Below, in pieces: positions 52,482 to 61,418 of a DNA stretch of 64,000 nt. Below the pieces are notes generated by a model that saw only the letters and a program-made list of their open reading frames with translations, was not told the origin of the DNA and searched no databases. Origin of the DNA: JAPHSX01 sp039714395. GTDB taxonomy: Bacteria; Pseudomonadota; Gammaproteobacteria; Thiohalomonadales; Thiohalomonadaceae. The first letter of the stretch is position 1, and each line of letters starts with the position of its first letter. The position numbers were made by a program, and so were the translations under genes. Location: contig JBDLJH010000007.1 in assembly GCA_039714395.1 (NCBI GenBank), positions 62,001 to 126,000 on the forward strand, in the 5' to 3' direction.

Positions 52482-53720
52482 ATGGCTAAAAAGATGATTG
52501 ACACACCGAACCTTGATCAGCTGGAAGCAGGCCCATGGCCGAGCTTTGTTACCGGCCTCAAGCGTCTGGCTAACGACAATGACATGATGGTTGACCTGAT
52601 TGGTCAACTGGAAACCTCTTACCAGACCAAAAAAGGTTACTGGAAAGGCGGTACCGTTGGTGTTATCGGTTACGGTGGTGGCGTAATTCCCCGTTTCACC
52701 GAACTGATGGATGATAACCACCAGCCTCTGTTCCCCGAAGCAGCTGAGTTTCACACCCTCCGCATCATGCCGCCTGCCGGCATGCACTACAACACAGACG
52801 TACTGCGTAAGTTCTGTGATGTTTGGGAAGAGTATGGTTCTGGTCTGATTGCCCTTCACGGCCAGTCCGGCGATATCATGTTCCAGGGTTGTACCACTGA
52901 TAACGTACAGCCTGCCTTTGACGAATTTAACAAGATGGGCTTCGACCTCGGCGGTGCCGGCCCGGCCGTCCGTACTGGTATGAACTGCGTTGGTGCCGCT
53001 CGTTGTGAGCAGTCCTGTGTGGATGAGCAGCGCGTACACCGTACCCTGGTTAACGCCTACCTCGACGACATGCACCGCCCCGCCCTGCCTTATAAGTTCA
53101 AGTTTAAGGTTTCCGGTTGTGCCAATGACTGCATGAACTCCATTCAGCGTGCCGATATGGCAGTTATCGGTACCTGGCGCGACGAGATGCTTGTTGACCA
53201 GAACGAAGTAAAAGCCTTCGTTGCCGACAAGGGTCGCAAGTACGTTGTTGATAATGTTATCACCCGTTGCCCGACCAGTGCCCTGAGCCTTAACGACGAC
53301 GATACCCTCGACGTTGACAATGGCGCCTGCGTACGTTGCATGCACTGCCTGAACGTTATGAACAAGGCCCTGAGCCCTGGTAATGACAAGGGCGTTACCG
53401 TCCTGATTGGTGGTAAGCGTACTCTCAAGATTGGTGACCTCATGGGTACCGTTATCGTTCCCTTCATGAAGATGGAAAGCGATGACGACTTCGAGGCCAT
53501 CGAAGAGCTGGCAGGTGAGATGATCGACTTCTTTGCCGAGAATGCACTTGAGCATGAGCGTACCGGTGAGATGATCGAGCGTATCGGTCTGGTTCCTTAC
53601 CTCGAAGGTATTGGCCTTGAGGTTGACCCCAACATGATCAGCCAGCCACGCACCAACTCCTATGTCCGTATGGACGGTTGGGACGAAGAAGCCGAGAAAT
53701 GGGCAGAGCGTAAGGCCTAA
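52482..53720 (+). CDS. dsrA: Reverse dissimilatory sulfite reductase alpha subunit
   Basis: A 412-aa siroheme and 4Fe-4S subunit of cytoplasmic reverse DsrAB, which oxidises DsrC-bound stored sulfur to sulfite. Siroheme-cluster cysteines are C169 and C175 (CVGAARC) and C213 and C217 (CANDC). The ferredoxin insert carries CVRCMHC plus an upstream TRCPTSAL cysteine. The C-terminus is Trp- and Glu-rich. Length matches the A. vinosum enzyme. It is the first gene of the operon. Codon use is strongly biased, as expected for an abundant protein, and leaves long open antisense frames. Confidence 0.98.
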   Translation: MAKKMIDTPNLDQLEAGPWPSFVTGLKRLANDNDMMVDLIGQLETSYQTKKGYWKGGTVGVIGYGGGVIPRFTELMDDNHQPLFPEAAEFHTLRIMPPAGMHYNTDVLRKFCDVWEEYGSGLIALHGQSGDIMFQGCTTDNVQPAFDEFNKMGFDLGGAGPAVRTGMNCVGAARCEQSCVDEQRVHRTLVNAYLDDMHRPALPYKFKFKVSGCANDCMNSIQRADMAVIGTWRDEMLVDQNEVKAFVADKGRKYVVDNVITRCPTSALSLNDDDTLDVDNGACVRCMHCLNVMNKALSPGNDKGVTVLIGGKRTLKIGDLMGTVIVPFMKMESDDDFEAIEELAGEMIDFFAENALEHERTGEMIERIGLVPYLEGIGLEVDPNMISQPRTNSYVRMDGWDEEAEKWAERKA

Positions 53721-53732
53721 TTAATTAGTAGC

Positions 53733-53765
53733 TGCGGGGCAGTAACCACCGGTTATTGTTCCGCA
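53733..53765 (+). promoter_or_regulatory. Long RNA hairpin between dsrA and dsrB
   Basis: Arms 53733-53747 and 53751-53765 can pair over all 15 positions in RNA (12 Watson-Crick pairs and three G-U pairs) around a 3-nt ACC loop. No T-run follows, so it is not an ordinary terminator. It is better read as an RNA-processing or stabilising element that could set the dsrA to dsrB ratio. Confidence 0.7.
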
Positions 53766-53799
53766 CTAACAAATAAACTTTGTAAAGTAGGAGGTAAAC

Positions 53800-54870
53800 A
53801 TGTCAGCACCTCGCATGCCTGATGAGTGTGGAGTACCGGATCCGTTCCCGTACATGCACCCTGTTATGAAGAAAAACTACGGTGAGTGGAGCTATCACGA
53901 CCGTCCACGTCCTGGTGTTCTTCGCCACGTAGCCAAGAGCGGCGACCAGGTTTGGACCGTTCGCGCTGGTACCCAGCGTCAAATGGATCTCTACACCATT
54001 CGTAAGCTCTGTGATATCGCCGATGAACTGGCCGAAGGTCACGTTCGCTTCACCATGCGCTCCAACATCGAGTTCATGGTTAGCAGCGATGACAAGGTCA
54101 ACCCGCTGATCGAGAAATTGACCGCTGAAGGTTTCCCTGTTGGTGGTACCGGTCCTTCCGTTACCATGATTTCTCACACCCAGGGCTGGTTGCACTGCGA
54201 CATCCCCGGTACCGACGCCTCTGGTGTGGTTAAGGCGCTGATGGATGACCTGCACGAAGAGTTCATCAAAGAAGATATGCCTAACCGCGTTCACATCACC
54301 ACCTCTTGCTGCCAGATCAACTGTGGTGGCCAGGGCGATATTGCTATCAATATCCAGCACACCAAGCCGCCGAAGATCAACCACGAGCTGGTTGGTAATG
54401 CCTGTGAGCGTCCTACTGTTGTAGCTCGCTGCCCGGTAGCTGCGATTCGCCCTGCTATCGTAAACGGTAAGCCTTCGCTGGAAGTTGACGAGAAGAAGTG
54501 CATCTGCTGTGGTGCCTGCTTCCCACCTTGCCCACCGATGCAAATCAACGATCCCGAGCACTCCAAGCTTGCAATCTGGGTTGGTGGTAAGCACTCTAAT
54601 GCCCGTTCCAAGCCTATGTTCCACAAGCTGGTTGCTGCTGGCCTGCCGAACAACCCACCACGCTGGCCTGAAGTTGGCGATGCCGTGAAGAATATCCTGG
54701 CCGTCTACAAAGAAGATGCGAAGGATTGGGAACGTATGGGTGACTGGGTTGAGCGTATTGGTTGGCCCGCATTCTTCGAGAAGACCGGTCTGCCGTTCAC
54801 CAAGTACCACATTGATAACTGGCGTGGTGGTCGTGTGAACCTGAACGCTTCTGCTCACATCCACTTCTAA
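53800..54870 (+). CDS. dsrB: Reverse dissimilatory sulfite reductase beta subunit
   Basis: A 356-aa partner of DsrA in the alpha2beta2 enzyme. It binds a siroheme-4Fe-4S through cysteines in ITTSCCQINCGGQG and VGNACERPTVVARCPVAAI, and a ferredoxin cluster through CICCGACFPPCPPMQ. Length and order match other oxidative DsrB proteins. A strong GTAGGAGGT site precedes the ATG. It lies 79 bp after dsrA, and this spacer contains a stable hairpin. The E-F-H genes follow within 18 bp, as in purple sulfur bacteria. Confidence 0.98.
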   Translation: MSAPRMPDECGVPDPFPYMHPVMKKNYGEWSYHDRPRPGVLRHVAKSGDQVWTVRAGTQRQMDLYTIRKLCDIADELAEGHVRFTMRSNIEFMVSSDDKVNPLIEKLTAEGFPVGGTGPSVTMISHTQGWLHCDIPGTDASGVVKALMDDLHEEFIKEDMPNRVHITTSCCQINCGGQGDIAINIQHTKPPKINHELVGNACERPTVVARCPVAAIRPAIVNGKPSLEVDEKKCICCGACFPPCPPMQINDPEHSKLAIWVGGKHSNARSKPMFHKLVAAGLPNNPPRWPEVGDAVKNILAVYKEDAKDWERMGDWVERIGWPAFFEKTGLPFTKYHIDNWRGGRVNLNASAHIHF

Positions 54871-54888
54871 GAAGAGGTTATTGAGATA

Positions 54889-55281
54889 ATGAAGTTTACT
54901 ATTCAGGTTAACGAAGGCCCTTATCAGCACCAGGCTTCTGACACCGCGTATCAGTTCACTAAAGCTGCTCTGGAGAAGGGACACGAGATCTTTCGCGTCT
55001 TCTTCTACCACGACGGTGTGAACAACGCGACCCGTCTGACCACTCCGCCGCAGGATGATCGCAATGTGATCACCCGCTGGAGTGAGCTGGCTGAAAAGCA
55101 CGACCTCGACATGGTTGTCTGTGTTGCCGCGGCCCAGCGCCGTGGTATCGCCGATGCCGATGAGTCCAAGCGTAACGGTAAAGATGCCGACAACCTCGCT
55201 CCTGGCTTCCGGATCTCCGGTCTGGGCCAGCTGATCGAAGGTGGTGTCCAGTCCGACCGTCTGGTTGTGTTTGGTGATTAA
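54889..55281 (+). CDS. dsrE: DsrE, sulfur-transfer subunit
   Basis: A 130-aa subunit of the cytoplasmic DsrE2F2H2 hexamer, which passes sulfur from the TusA/rhodanese relay to DsrC. The active-site cysteine is C78 in DMVVCVAAAQRRG, at the same position as in Allochromatium vinosum. The rest of the fold (GPYQHQASDTAYQFTKAALE) is standard. It is followed by dsrF 12 bp downstream. Confidence 0.97.
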   Translation: MKFTIQVNEGPYQHQASDTAYQFTKAALEKGHEIFRVFFYHDGVNNATRLTTPPQDDRNVITRWSELAEKHDLDMVVCVAAAQRRGIADADESKRNGKDADNLAPGFRISGLGQLIEGGVQSDRLVVFGD

Positions 55282-55293
55282 GGGGAATATGAG

Positions 55294-55701
55294 ATGAGTG
55301 AAACAAAGAAATTTTTGTACGTGAACCGCAAGGCTCCGTACGGCACCGTCTACGCCCTGGAGTCGCTGGAAGTTGTACTGATCGGTGCAGCCTTCGAACA
55401 AGACGTACAGTTGCTCTTTATGGACGACGGTGTATTCCAGATTGCTAAAGGTCAGGATACCGGTGAATCCGAGATGAAAAATTTCTCGCCCACCTACTCC
55501 GCCCTCGGCGACTACGACATCACCAAAATGTATGTCGATAAACAGTCTCTGGAAGAGCGTGGCTTGACCCTCGACGACCTGATTCCTCTGACCTATGAGG
55601 ATGAAGATGACGACTGGGCAGAGAAGGATTCTATCCGTCTCGTTAGCCGTGATGAAATCGCTGCTCTGATGGAAGAGCAGGACGTAGTCCTGAGCTTCTA
55701 A
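55294..55701 (+). CDS. dsrF: DsrF, sulfur-transfer complex subunit
   Basis: A 135-aa DsrE/TusC-fold subunit of the DsrEFH complex. It contains KAPYGTVYALESLEVVLIG and LLFMDDGVFQI, typical of TusC/DsrF. It has no cysteine at all, so it must be a structural partner; the sulfur relay then depends on C78 of DsrE and the DsrH cysteine. It lies between dsrE and dsrH with 12-13 bp gaps. Confidence 0.96.
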   Translation: MSETKKFLYVNRKAPYGTVYALESLEVVLIGAAFEQDVQLLFMDDGVFQIAKGQDTGESEMKNFSPTYSALGDYDITKMYVDKQSLEERGLTLDDLIPLTYEDEDDDWAEKDSIRLVSRDEIAALMEEQDVVLSF

Positions 55702-55714
55702 AAGGGGAATTGAT

Positions 55715-56014
55715 ATGTTGCATACTGTAAATAAATCACCCTTCACCAACAACAGCCTCGAGTCCTGCCTGGACTGCGTTAGCAATGGCGCTGCTGTTTT
55801 GTTGATTGAAGATGGTGTCTATGGCGCCCTGAATGGCAGCAACGTTGCCGACAAGGTTAAAGCTGCCATGGGTAAAGTAACCGTTTACGCCTTGAGTGCC
55901 GATGTGAAGGCACGTGGTGTCGCCGACAAGGTTATTGACGGCATCAAACTGGTAGATTACGCCGGATTTGTCGACCTCAGCACTGAGAACGACAAGGTTC
56001 AATCCTGGCTGTAA
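55715..56014 (+). CDS. dsrH: DsrH, sulfur-transfer complex subunit
   Basis: A 99-aa TusB/DsrH-family subunit. The N-terminal cysteines C18 and C21 (SLESCLDCVSNG) include the conserved sulfur-transfer position, close to the Cys20 studied in A. vinosum; C21 fits best. VLLIEDGVYGALNG is the typical second strand-turn. It is followed by dsrC after 42 bp, with a GGAG ribosome site. Confidence 0.95.
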   Translation: MLHTVNKSPFTNNSLESCLDCVSNGAAVLLIEDGVYGALNGSNVADKVKAAMGKVTVYALSADVKARGVADKVIDGIKLVDYAGFVDLSTENDKVQSWL

Positions 56015-56056
56015 ATTAAAGCTAAGCCGTTTTTAACTCAATTAGGAGAAAGTAAC

Positions 56057-56392
56057 ATGGCTACAATGACCGTTAATGGTAAAGACTATGAAGTAGACGA
56101 AGAGGGTTACCTCATCGATCTGTCTCAGTGGAACAAAGAAGTTGGTGAAGAGCTTGCCAAGACCGAAAGCGTTGAGATGACCGATGGCCACTGGGAAGTT
56201 ATCGACTTCCTGCGTGAGTACTACGACGAGTATCAAATCGCTCCTGCGGTTCGTGTTCTCACCAAGGCTATTGGTAAGAAGCTGGGTAAAGAAAAAGGTA
56301 ACAGCAAGTACCTGTATGAGCTGTTCCCCTACGGTCCTGCCAAGCAGGCCTGTAAGATCGCTGGTCTGCCTAAGCCTACCGGTTGTATCTAA
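56057..56392 (+). CDS. dsrC: DsrC, sulfur-carrier protein
   Basis: A 111-aa protein that carries sulfur as a persulfide/trisulfide between DsrEFH, DsrAB and the DsrMKJOP membrane complex. Both redox cysteines are present: C99 (QACKIAG) and the penultimate C110 (TGCI). This contrasts with the cysteine-free paralogue at 49915. A perfect AGGAG site precedes the ATG, and a GC-rich hairpin follows, which would favour a high dsrC copy number relative to the downstream genes. Confidence 0.98.
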   Translation: MATMTVNGKDYEVDEEGYLIDLSQWNKEVGEELAKTESVEMTDGHWEVIDFLREYYDEYQIAPAVRVLTKAIGKKLGKEKGNSKYLYELFPYGPAKQACKIAGLPKPTGCI

Positions 56393-56404
56393 GTAGTTTG
56401 TGTC

Positions 56405-56435
56405 GGGGGAGAGGTACTCTCCCCCTTCTCAATAT
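56405..56435 (+). terminator. Terminator-like attenuator after dsrC
   Basis: A perfect 9-bp stem GGGGGAGAG (56405-56413)/CTCTCCCCC (56417-56425) with a 3-nt loop is followed by the T-rich tail TTCTCAATATTTT. It ends 37 bp before dsrM. As the dsr operon continues, it is most likely a partial terminator or 3'-end stabiliser that limits the dsrMKLJOP share of transcripts. Confidence 0.7.
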
Positions 56436-56462
56436 TTTCCGTTTTTCGGAGGCTCGATAAAA

Positions 56463-57185
56463 ATGTCAGTGCTCTATGCACTTCTATTTTATGTAGCGTT
56501 TGTGCTGCTGGTTGGTGGTGTTGGTTATAAAATTTACCAATACTGGTCTACCCCTGCACCGCTCAAGATTCCTACAACTCCCGCTCCAATCACTCGTGGT
56601 GGCGTGGCGTTTCGCATTGGCCGTGAGGTCGTGCTGTTCGAAAGCCTGTTTAAATCCAATAAGTGGATCTGGCTGTTCGGATATATGTTTCATGTCGGTC
56701 TGGCGCTGGTACTTATCCGCCACGGCCGCTACTTCCAGGAAGTAGGTCCGATTCTGAAGTTTCTTCAGCCTTTTGGTATCTACGCCGGTTTCGCTATGGT
56801 CGCTGGTCTGCTCGGTCTGTGGGCACGCCGTATCCTTGTTGAGCGAATTCGTTACATTACCGGCCCTTCAGATCACCTGATCCTGGCACTGCTTGTAGGT
56901 ATTGGTGCCTCTGGTCTGATGATGAAGTTCGTCGAGCACACCGATATCGTGGCAGTAAAAATATTCTTCCAGAACGTGATGCAATTTAACTTCGGCGCCT
57001 TGGCCCTGCCCGACGATCCGATTTTGATGCTGCACCTGTTCCTGGTTGCGGTACTGATGATTATTTTCCCGCTCAGCAAGCTGTTGCATGCGCCGGGAAT
57101 CTTCTTCAGCCCCACTCGTAACCAGGTCGACAATCCGCGTGAGAAGCGTCATATCGCTCCGTGGGCTGCCGAGATGGAAAAGTAA
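56463..57185 (+). CDS. dsrM: DsrM, membrane cytochrome b subunit
   Basis: A 240-aa integral membrane di-haem cytochrome b of the NarI type, with about five to six hydrophobic segments and candidate haem-ligand histidines in WLFGYMFHVGLALVLIRHG, PSDHLILALL, VEHTDIV and LMLHLFLVAVLMIIFPLSKL-type helices. In the DsrMKJOP complex it exchanges electrons with the quinone pool. I chose ATG 56463 because it has a GGAGG site and starts at the first membrane helix; the open frame upstream crosses the attenuator. dsrK follows after 40 bp. Confidence 0.96.
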   Translation: MSVLYALLFYVAFVLLVGGVGYKIYQYWSTPAPLKIPTTPAPITRGGVAFRIGREVVLFESLFKSNKWIWLFGYMFHVGLALVLIRHGRYFQEVGPILKFLQPFGIYAGFAMVAGLLGLWARRILVERIRYITGPSDHLILALLVGIGASGLMMKFVEHTDIVAVKIFFQNVMQFNFGALALPDDPILMLHLFLVAVLMIIFPLSKLLHAPGIFFSPTRNQVDNPREKRHIAPWAAEMEK

Positions 57186-57225
57186 ATTTCAAGCGAATTT
57201 GGAATAAAGAACTGAGGATAATCGC

Positions 57226-58836
57226 GTGGCCGATTTTCAGACACCAGAATTTCGGGAATACCCAGCTGTTCCCAATACGCTAGTACCCAACGCAACGGGG
57301 CACCTGAGCCCATTCGTTGCTAAGCCTGATCACCAGGAGCAGCTAGGCTTCCCCGGCGAGCTGGTTGATAACTGGGAAGAGAAGGCTATTGATAAGATGG
57401 GCGATCTGCTAGGCAAGTACCGCTCACTGCGCGTCTACCTGGATAGCTGTGTCAAGTGTGGCTCCTGTACCGACAAGTGCCACTACTTCCAGGGCACCAG
57501 CGATCCGAAAAATATGCCTGTCGCACGCCAGGATCTGATGCGTAGCGTTTATCGCCGCTACTTTACCTTCGCCGGCAAGACCCTCTCCAAGTTTGGTCTT
57601 GGTGGTCTGGTTGGTGCGCGTGAGATGAACAAAGAGGTGCTGGACGACTGGTACAACTATTTCCACCAGTGTTCGCAGTGCCGTCGTTGTTCAGTGTTCT
57701 GCCCCTATGGTATCGATACCGCTGAAATCTCTATGGCCGCTCGCGAGATCATGGATCATGTCGGCCTGGGTCAGAAATACTGCAACGAGATCCTGGGTAA
57801 GCTGCAGAAGATTGGTAATAACCTCGGTCTGCCTGAGCCAGCCCTTAAGGCGACTCTTGCTGAGTACGCTGAAGAGATCGAGGATGACACCGGCCTGCCC
57901 GTAAAGATGCCGTTGGATGTGAAAGGTGCTGATATTCTTCTCATCACCCCCTCTGCCGACTTCTTCGCCGAGCCGCATATTGATGGTCTGATGGGTTATG
58001 CCAAGGTCTTCCATGAGGCCGGTGTGAGCTGGACCCTTAGCTCATATGCTTCTGAAGCGGCTAACTTCTCCATGTTCATCGGCTCTTACAGCAACATGAA
58101 GATCTGTGCTGAGCGTATTCGCGATGCGGCGATTGAACTGGGTGTGAAGCGCATTATTGTTGGCGAGTGTGGCCACGCCTGGCGTGTTGCCTACTCCTTC
58201 TGGAACACCGTTGCCGGTATCGGTTCTGGTGCAGATCCCGATGACAAGTATGCACAGATCCTACAGAAGCAGTTAGATCACACTGTTAAACAGCCTACAC
58301 ACATCTGTGAGTTCACTTATGACCTCATTCAGAAAGGTAAGCTGCGTTTCAATAAGGAAGAGAACGATCACCGTACCGTTACCTTCCACGACTCCTGCAA
58401 CGTTGCCCGCGGTTCACGCATGGGTGATTGGGCAGGTGGTCAGTTCGATATTCCTCGCGAGGTAATCAAGGCGTGCTGTAACAACTACGTCGATATGGAT
58501 CCTGACTCCATCAAGGAGAAGACCTACTGCTGTGGTGGCGGTGGCGGTCTGCTCACTGATGATCTGATGGAAATTCGCGTGAAGGGTGCCCTCCCCCGTA
58601 TGGAGGCCCTGAAGGATGTTCAGGACAACAATGGTGTAAATACATTGGCGGCGATTTGTGCGATTTGTAAGGCACAGTTTGCCAAGATTCTGCCCTACTA
58701 CAACTTCCCCATGGACATGCTGGTAAGTACCCATCAGCTGGTCGGGGAGTCACTGGTGATGACCGGCTCTGAGCAGGAAAAAGAGTTGATGGAAGAAGAC
58801 GCAGCACCCGAAACCGAATCCGAAACAGCGGAATAA
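57226..58836 (+). CDS. dsrK: DsrK, heterodisulfide-reductase-like catalytic subunit
   Basis: A 536-aa HdrD-related cytoplasmic iron-sulfur protein that reacts with DsrC. Two 4Fe-4S sites are near residues 74-90 (CVKCGSCTDKC) and 148-160 (CSQCRRCSVFCPYG). CCG-type segments, which bind the special catalytic cluster, include VGECGHAWR, FHDSCNVARGSRMG, YCCGGGGGLLTDD and AICAICKAQF. It has a GTG start with a GAGG site. It forms the soluble arm of DsrMKJOP. The tail is acidic (Glu/Thr-rich). Confidence 0.97.
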   Translation: MADFQTPEFREYPAVPNTLVPNATGHLSPFVAKPDHQEQLGFPGELVDNWEEKAIDKMGDLLGKYRSLRVYLDSCVKCGSCTDKCHYFQGTSDPKNMPVARQDLMRSVYRRYFTFAGKTLSKFGLGGLVGAREMNKEVLDDWYNYFHQCSQCRRCSVFCPYGIDTAEISMAAREIMDHVGLGQKYCNEILGKLQKIGNNLGLPEPALKATLAEYAEEIEDDTGLPVKMPLDVKGADILLITPSADFFAEPHIDGLMGYAKVFHEAGVSWTLSSYASEAANFSMFIGSYSNMKICAERIRDAAIELGVKRIIVGECGHAWRVAYSFWNTVAGIGSGADPDDKYAQILQKQLDHTVKQPTHICEFTYDLIQKGKLRFNKEENDHRTVTFHDSCNVARGSRMGDWAGGQFDIPREVIKACCNNYVDMDPDSIKEKTYCCGGGGGLLTDDLMEIRVKGALPRMEALKDVQDNNGVNTLAAICAICKAQFAKILPYYNFPMDMLVSTHQLVGESLVMTGSEQEKELMEEDAAPETESETAE

Positions 58837-58910
58837 CAGACACTGGCAAGCGGCTTCAAGCAGTGCCGCTACCGCAACAACTGATTTAGAGGCATAGGAG
58901 AGTTTTAAAG

Positions 58911-60902
58911 ATGGCAACTTCTAGCGATGATATGAACAAAGAGTATACCTTCCGACGTTATGAAGACGGTGATGAAGAGTGGGGTGGTCTGGATGAGAAT
59001 ATCTTCCAGGCAGGCTGGTCACATAAGTGCCCTACCTATGTACACCGTACACCTCCCTGCCAGGGCAGCTGCCCCTCGGGTCATGACGTTCGTGGCTGGT
59101 TGGATATCGTACGCGGTATTGAGAAGCCCACCGGTGAGATGAGCATGCAGGAGTACGCCTTCCAGCGTGCCACCATGTCTAACCCATTCCCTTCCGTTAT
59201 GGGTCGTGTATGCCCTGCTCCCTGTGAGGACGGCTGTAACCGCAACATGGTTGACGACTTTGTCGGTATTAACTCTGTTGAGCAGTACATCGGTGACCAG
59301 GCTCTGGAGAATAAATTCCAGTTGGCCGCTCCCGGTGCTGATACCGGTAAGAAGGTTGCCATCATCGGTGGTGGCCCGGGTGGTATGGCTGCTGCCTACC
59401 AGCTGCGCCTCAAAGGCCATGCGGTTACTATTTTTGATGCACAGGAAGAGCTTGGCGGTATGATGCGCTACGGTATCCCTGGCTATCGTATGCCCCGTGA
59501 CATCATGGACGGTGAGATCAAACGCATCATCGACATGGGTGTTGAGGTTAAGAGCAAGACCAAGGTTGGTGTTGACGTACCGATGGACGAAGTTGAGAAG
59601 AACTTCGACGCCGTTGTCTTCGCTATGGGTGCCCAGGCTGGTCGAGCCCTGCCTATCCCCGGTGCCGATGCGCTTAACTGCATCACCGGTGTTGCCTTCC
59701 TCGCCGCCTTTAACGAAGGCCGCCTGAAAGCAGTAACTGGCAAGATCGTGGTAATCGGTGGTGGTGATACCTCTATCGACGTCGCCTCGGTTGCCCGTCG
59801 TCTTGGCAAGATCACCGTTGAGCACGAGAAAGATCGTCCTGAACATATCATCATCAACCAGACCGCACATGACGTTGCCGAATCCGCTGCCCGTCAGGGT
59901 GCCGATGTAACTCTGATGTCCCGCTCTGCCATTGAGCACATGCCTGCGGCCCAGTACGAGATTGAAGATGCAACTCGTGAGGGTGTCGAGATCATCGGCC
60001 AGTTGAGCCCGGTTGAGGTAGTTAAGGGTGACGATGGTCGTGCTACTGGCCTGAAAGTGCAAAAGCTTGAGGCTGACGGCAAGACCCCCATCGAAGGTAG
60101 CGAGTACGTTATTGAAGCTGAACTCATTGTGGCTGCTATTGGCCAGGGTGGTGACTGGGCCGGTATGGACGGTTATGCCAATGACCGTGGCCTTGCCGAC
60201 GCCGACAAGAACTTCCAGGTTCCTGGTAAGCCCGGCTTTTTCGCCATCGGCGATATCGTTCGTCCGCACCTGCTGACCACCGCTATCGGTCACGCTTCTA
60301 TCGCCGCCGAGAGCATCGATTTTTACCTCAACGAAAAAGAGTTGATTGCCCGTCCGAAGGTTGATGTACATCACTGGAACTTGATGGAGAAGCTGCGTGA
60401 AACCGATCACATGCCTTCCGAGTACCACAGTCTGAGCAAGGAAGAGGTCATTAAGGCTGAAGGCTTTGCCAAAGAGATCGACCTGGGTATCCGTGGTACC
60501 TCCGAGGATGACTTCGCTGTTCACAACTACGAAGACCGTTCGATGGCAGAGATCATCTCTTCTGACCGTCTATTCCTGGGGCACTTCGAGGAAGAGGCTC
60601 GTAATAAGCGCTCACACATCGAGGTAAGTGCTGCCGATGTTATCGGTAACTTCCAGGAGCGCCTGGTACCTCTGACAGAGGAAGAAGCTGTTAACGAAGC
60701 CAAGCGTTGCATGAGTTGTGGTATGTGTTTCGAGTGTGACAACTGTGTTATCTACTGCCCTCAGGAAGCGGTGAAGAAGTCTCCTAAGGATCAGAACACC
60801 ACTGGTCGTTACGTCTACACCGACTACAGCAAGTGCATCGGTTGCCACATCTGTGCCGATGTCTGCCCCACCGGTTACATCGACATGGGTATGGGTGAAT
60901 AA
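58911..60902 (+). CDS. dsrL: DsrL, NAD(P)-dependent iron-sulfur flavoprotein
   Basis: A 663-aa oxidoreductase of the GltD type that takes electrons from DsrAB-linked sulfur oxidation to NAD(P). The N-terminal iron-sulfur region has CPTYVHRTPPCQGSCPSG and CPAPCEDGCNRN. The FAD site is VAIIGGGPGGMAAAYQLRL, the NAD(P) site is IVVIGGGDTSIDVASVAR, and the C-terminal ferredoxin domain has CMSCGMCFECDNCVIYCP and CIGCHICADVCPTG. DsrL marks the oxidative direction. Upstream, 58849-58870 contains a weak 6-bp hairpin (AGCGGC/GCCGCT). It is followed by dsrJ 9 bp later. Confidence 0.98.
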   Translation: MATSSDDMNKEYTFRRYEDGDEEWGGLDENIFQAGWSHKCPTYVHRTPPCQGSCPSGHDVRGWLDIVRGIEKPTGEMSMQEYAFQRATMSNPFPSVMGRVCPAPCEDGCNRNMVDDFVGINSVEQYIGDQALENKFQLAAPGADTGKKVAIIGGGPGGMAAAYQLRLKGHAVTIFDAQEELGGMMRYGIPGYRMPRDIMDGEIKRIIDMGVEVKSKTKVGVDVPMDEVEKNFDAVVFAMGAQAGRALPIPGADALNCITGVAFLAAFNEGRLKAVTGKIVVIGGGDTSIDVASVARRLGKITVEHEKDRPEHIIINQTAHDVAESAARQGADVTLMSRSAIEHMPAAQYEIEDATREGVEIIGQLSPVEVVKGDDGRATGLKVQKLEADGKTPIEGSEYVIEAELIVAAIGQGGDWAGMDGYANDRGLADADKNFQVPGKPGFFAIGDIVRPHLLTTAIGHASIAAESIDFYLNEKELIARPKVDVHHWNLMEKLRETDHMPSEYHSLSKEEVIKAEGFAKEIDLGIRGTSEDDFAVHNYEDRSMAEIISSDRLFLGHFEEEARNKRSHIEVSAADVIGNFQERLVPLTEEEAVNEAKRCMSCGMCFECDNCVIYCPQEAVKKSPKDQNTTGRYVYTDYSKCIGCHICADVCPTGYIDMGMGE

Positions 60903-60911
60903 GGGGACGTC

Positions 60912-61418
60912 ATGAAGCCTATTAGCAAGCTTCTACAACTTCTTGCAGCGCTGTCGGCACTGACCCTGTCAGTGTCGGCATTTGCCGACGAGAGTAACGG
61001 CGTGGGGCCTCACATCCCCAAGGCTGTTAAAGGTGAGCAGTGTGTTGAGGATACCGACGTGATGCGCCGTGATCACATGAAGTACCTCAAAAAGCACCGT
61101 GAAGAGACACTACGTGAAGGTATTCGTACCAAACAGTACAGCCTGAAGCAATGTCTGGAGTGTCACGTACCGGCGGATGATTCTTCCGAAGCCACTCGCG
61201 CCGAGGGCGAGCACTTCTGCAAGAACTGCCACGTCTATACCGGTGTAACCATCGACTGCTTTGAGTGCCACGCTACCAAGCCGGAGAAATCAGCCAGGTT
61301 CCATCCGCTGGTCACCCCGCGCATGAAGGCACTGAAAGATGTTCACCAGCCCGATTCCGGTGATCTACTTAACAAGATTGCAGGAACCAAGAATCAAACA
61401 GGTGGTGCTATCCAATGA
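60912..61418 (+). CDS. dsrJ: DsrJ, periplasmic triheme cytochrome c
   Basis: 168 aa with an N-terminal signal or anchor (LLQLLAALSALTLSVSAFA) and exactly three haem c motifs (CLECH, CKNCH, CFECH). C44 (in KGEQCVEDTD) is at the place of the cysteine known to be an unusual axial haem ligand in A. vinosum DsrJ. It is the periplasmic electron-transfer partner of DsrO in DsrMKJOP. The stop overlaps the dsrO start (ATGA). Confidence 0.97.
   Translation: MKPISKLLQLLAALSALTLSVSAFADESNGVGPHIPKAVKGEQCVEDTDVMRRDHMKYLKKHREETLREGIRTKQYSLKQCLECHVPADDSSEATRAEGEHFCKNCHVYTGVTIDCFECHATKPEKSARFHPLVTPRMKALKDVHQPDSGDLLNKIAGTKNQTGGAIQ

Noticed and set aside
52446..53555. 369-codon minus-strand frame opposite dsrA
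   Set aside because: Antisense shadow of dsrA, with no ribosome site or recognisable domain.
53803..55785. 660-codon open frame on the minus strand opposite dsrB-dsrE-dsrF
   Set aside because: It is antisense to three certain genes and its protein has low-complexity, shadow-like composition. It is explained by the strong codon bias of the dsr genes, which avoids the codons that would produce antisense stops.
59019..60524. 501-codon minus-strand frame opposite dsrL
   Set aside because: Fully inside the well-supported dsrL gene, with no family resemblance; same codon-bias effect as above.
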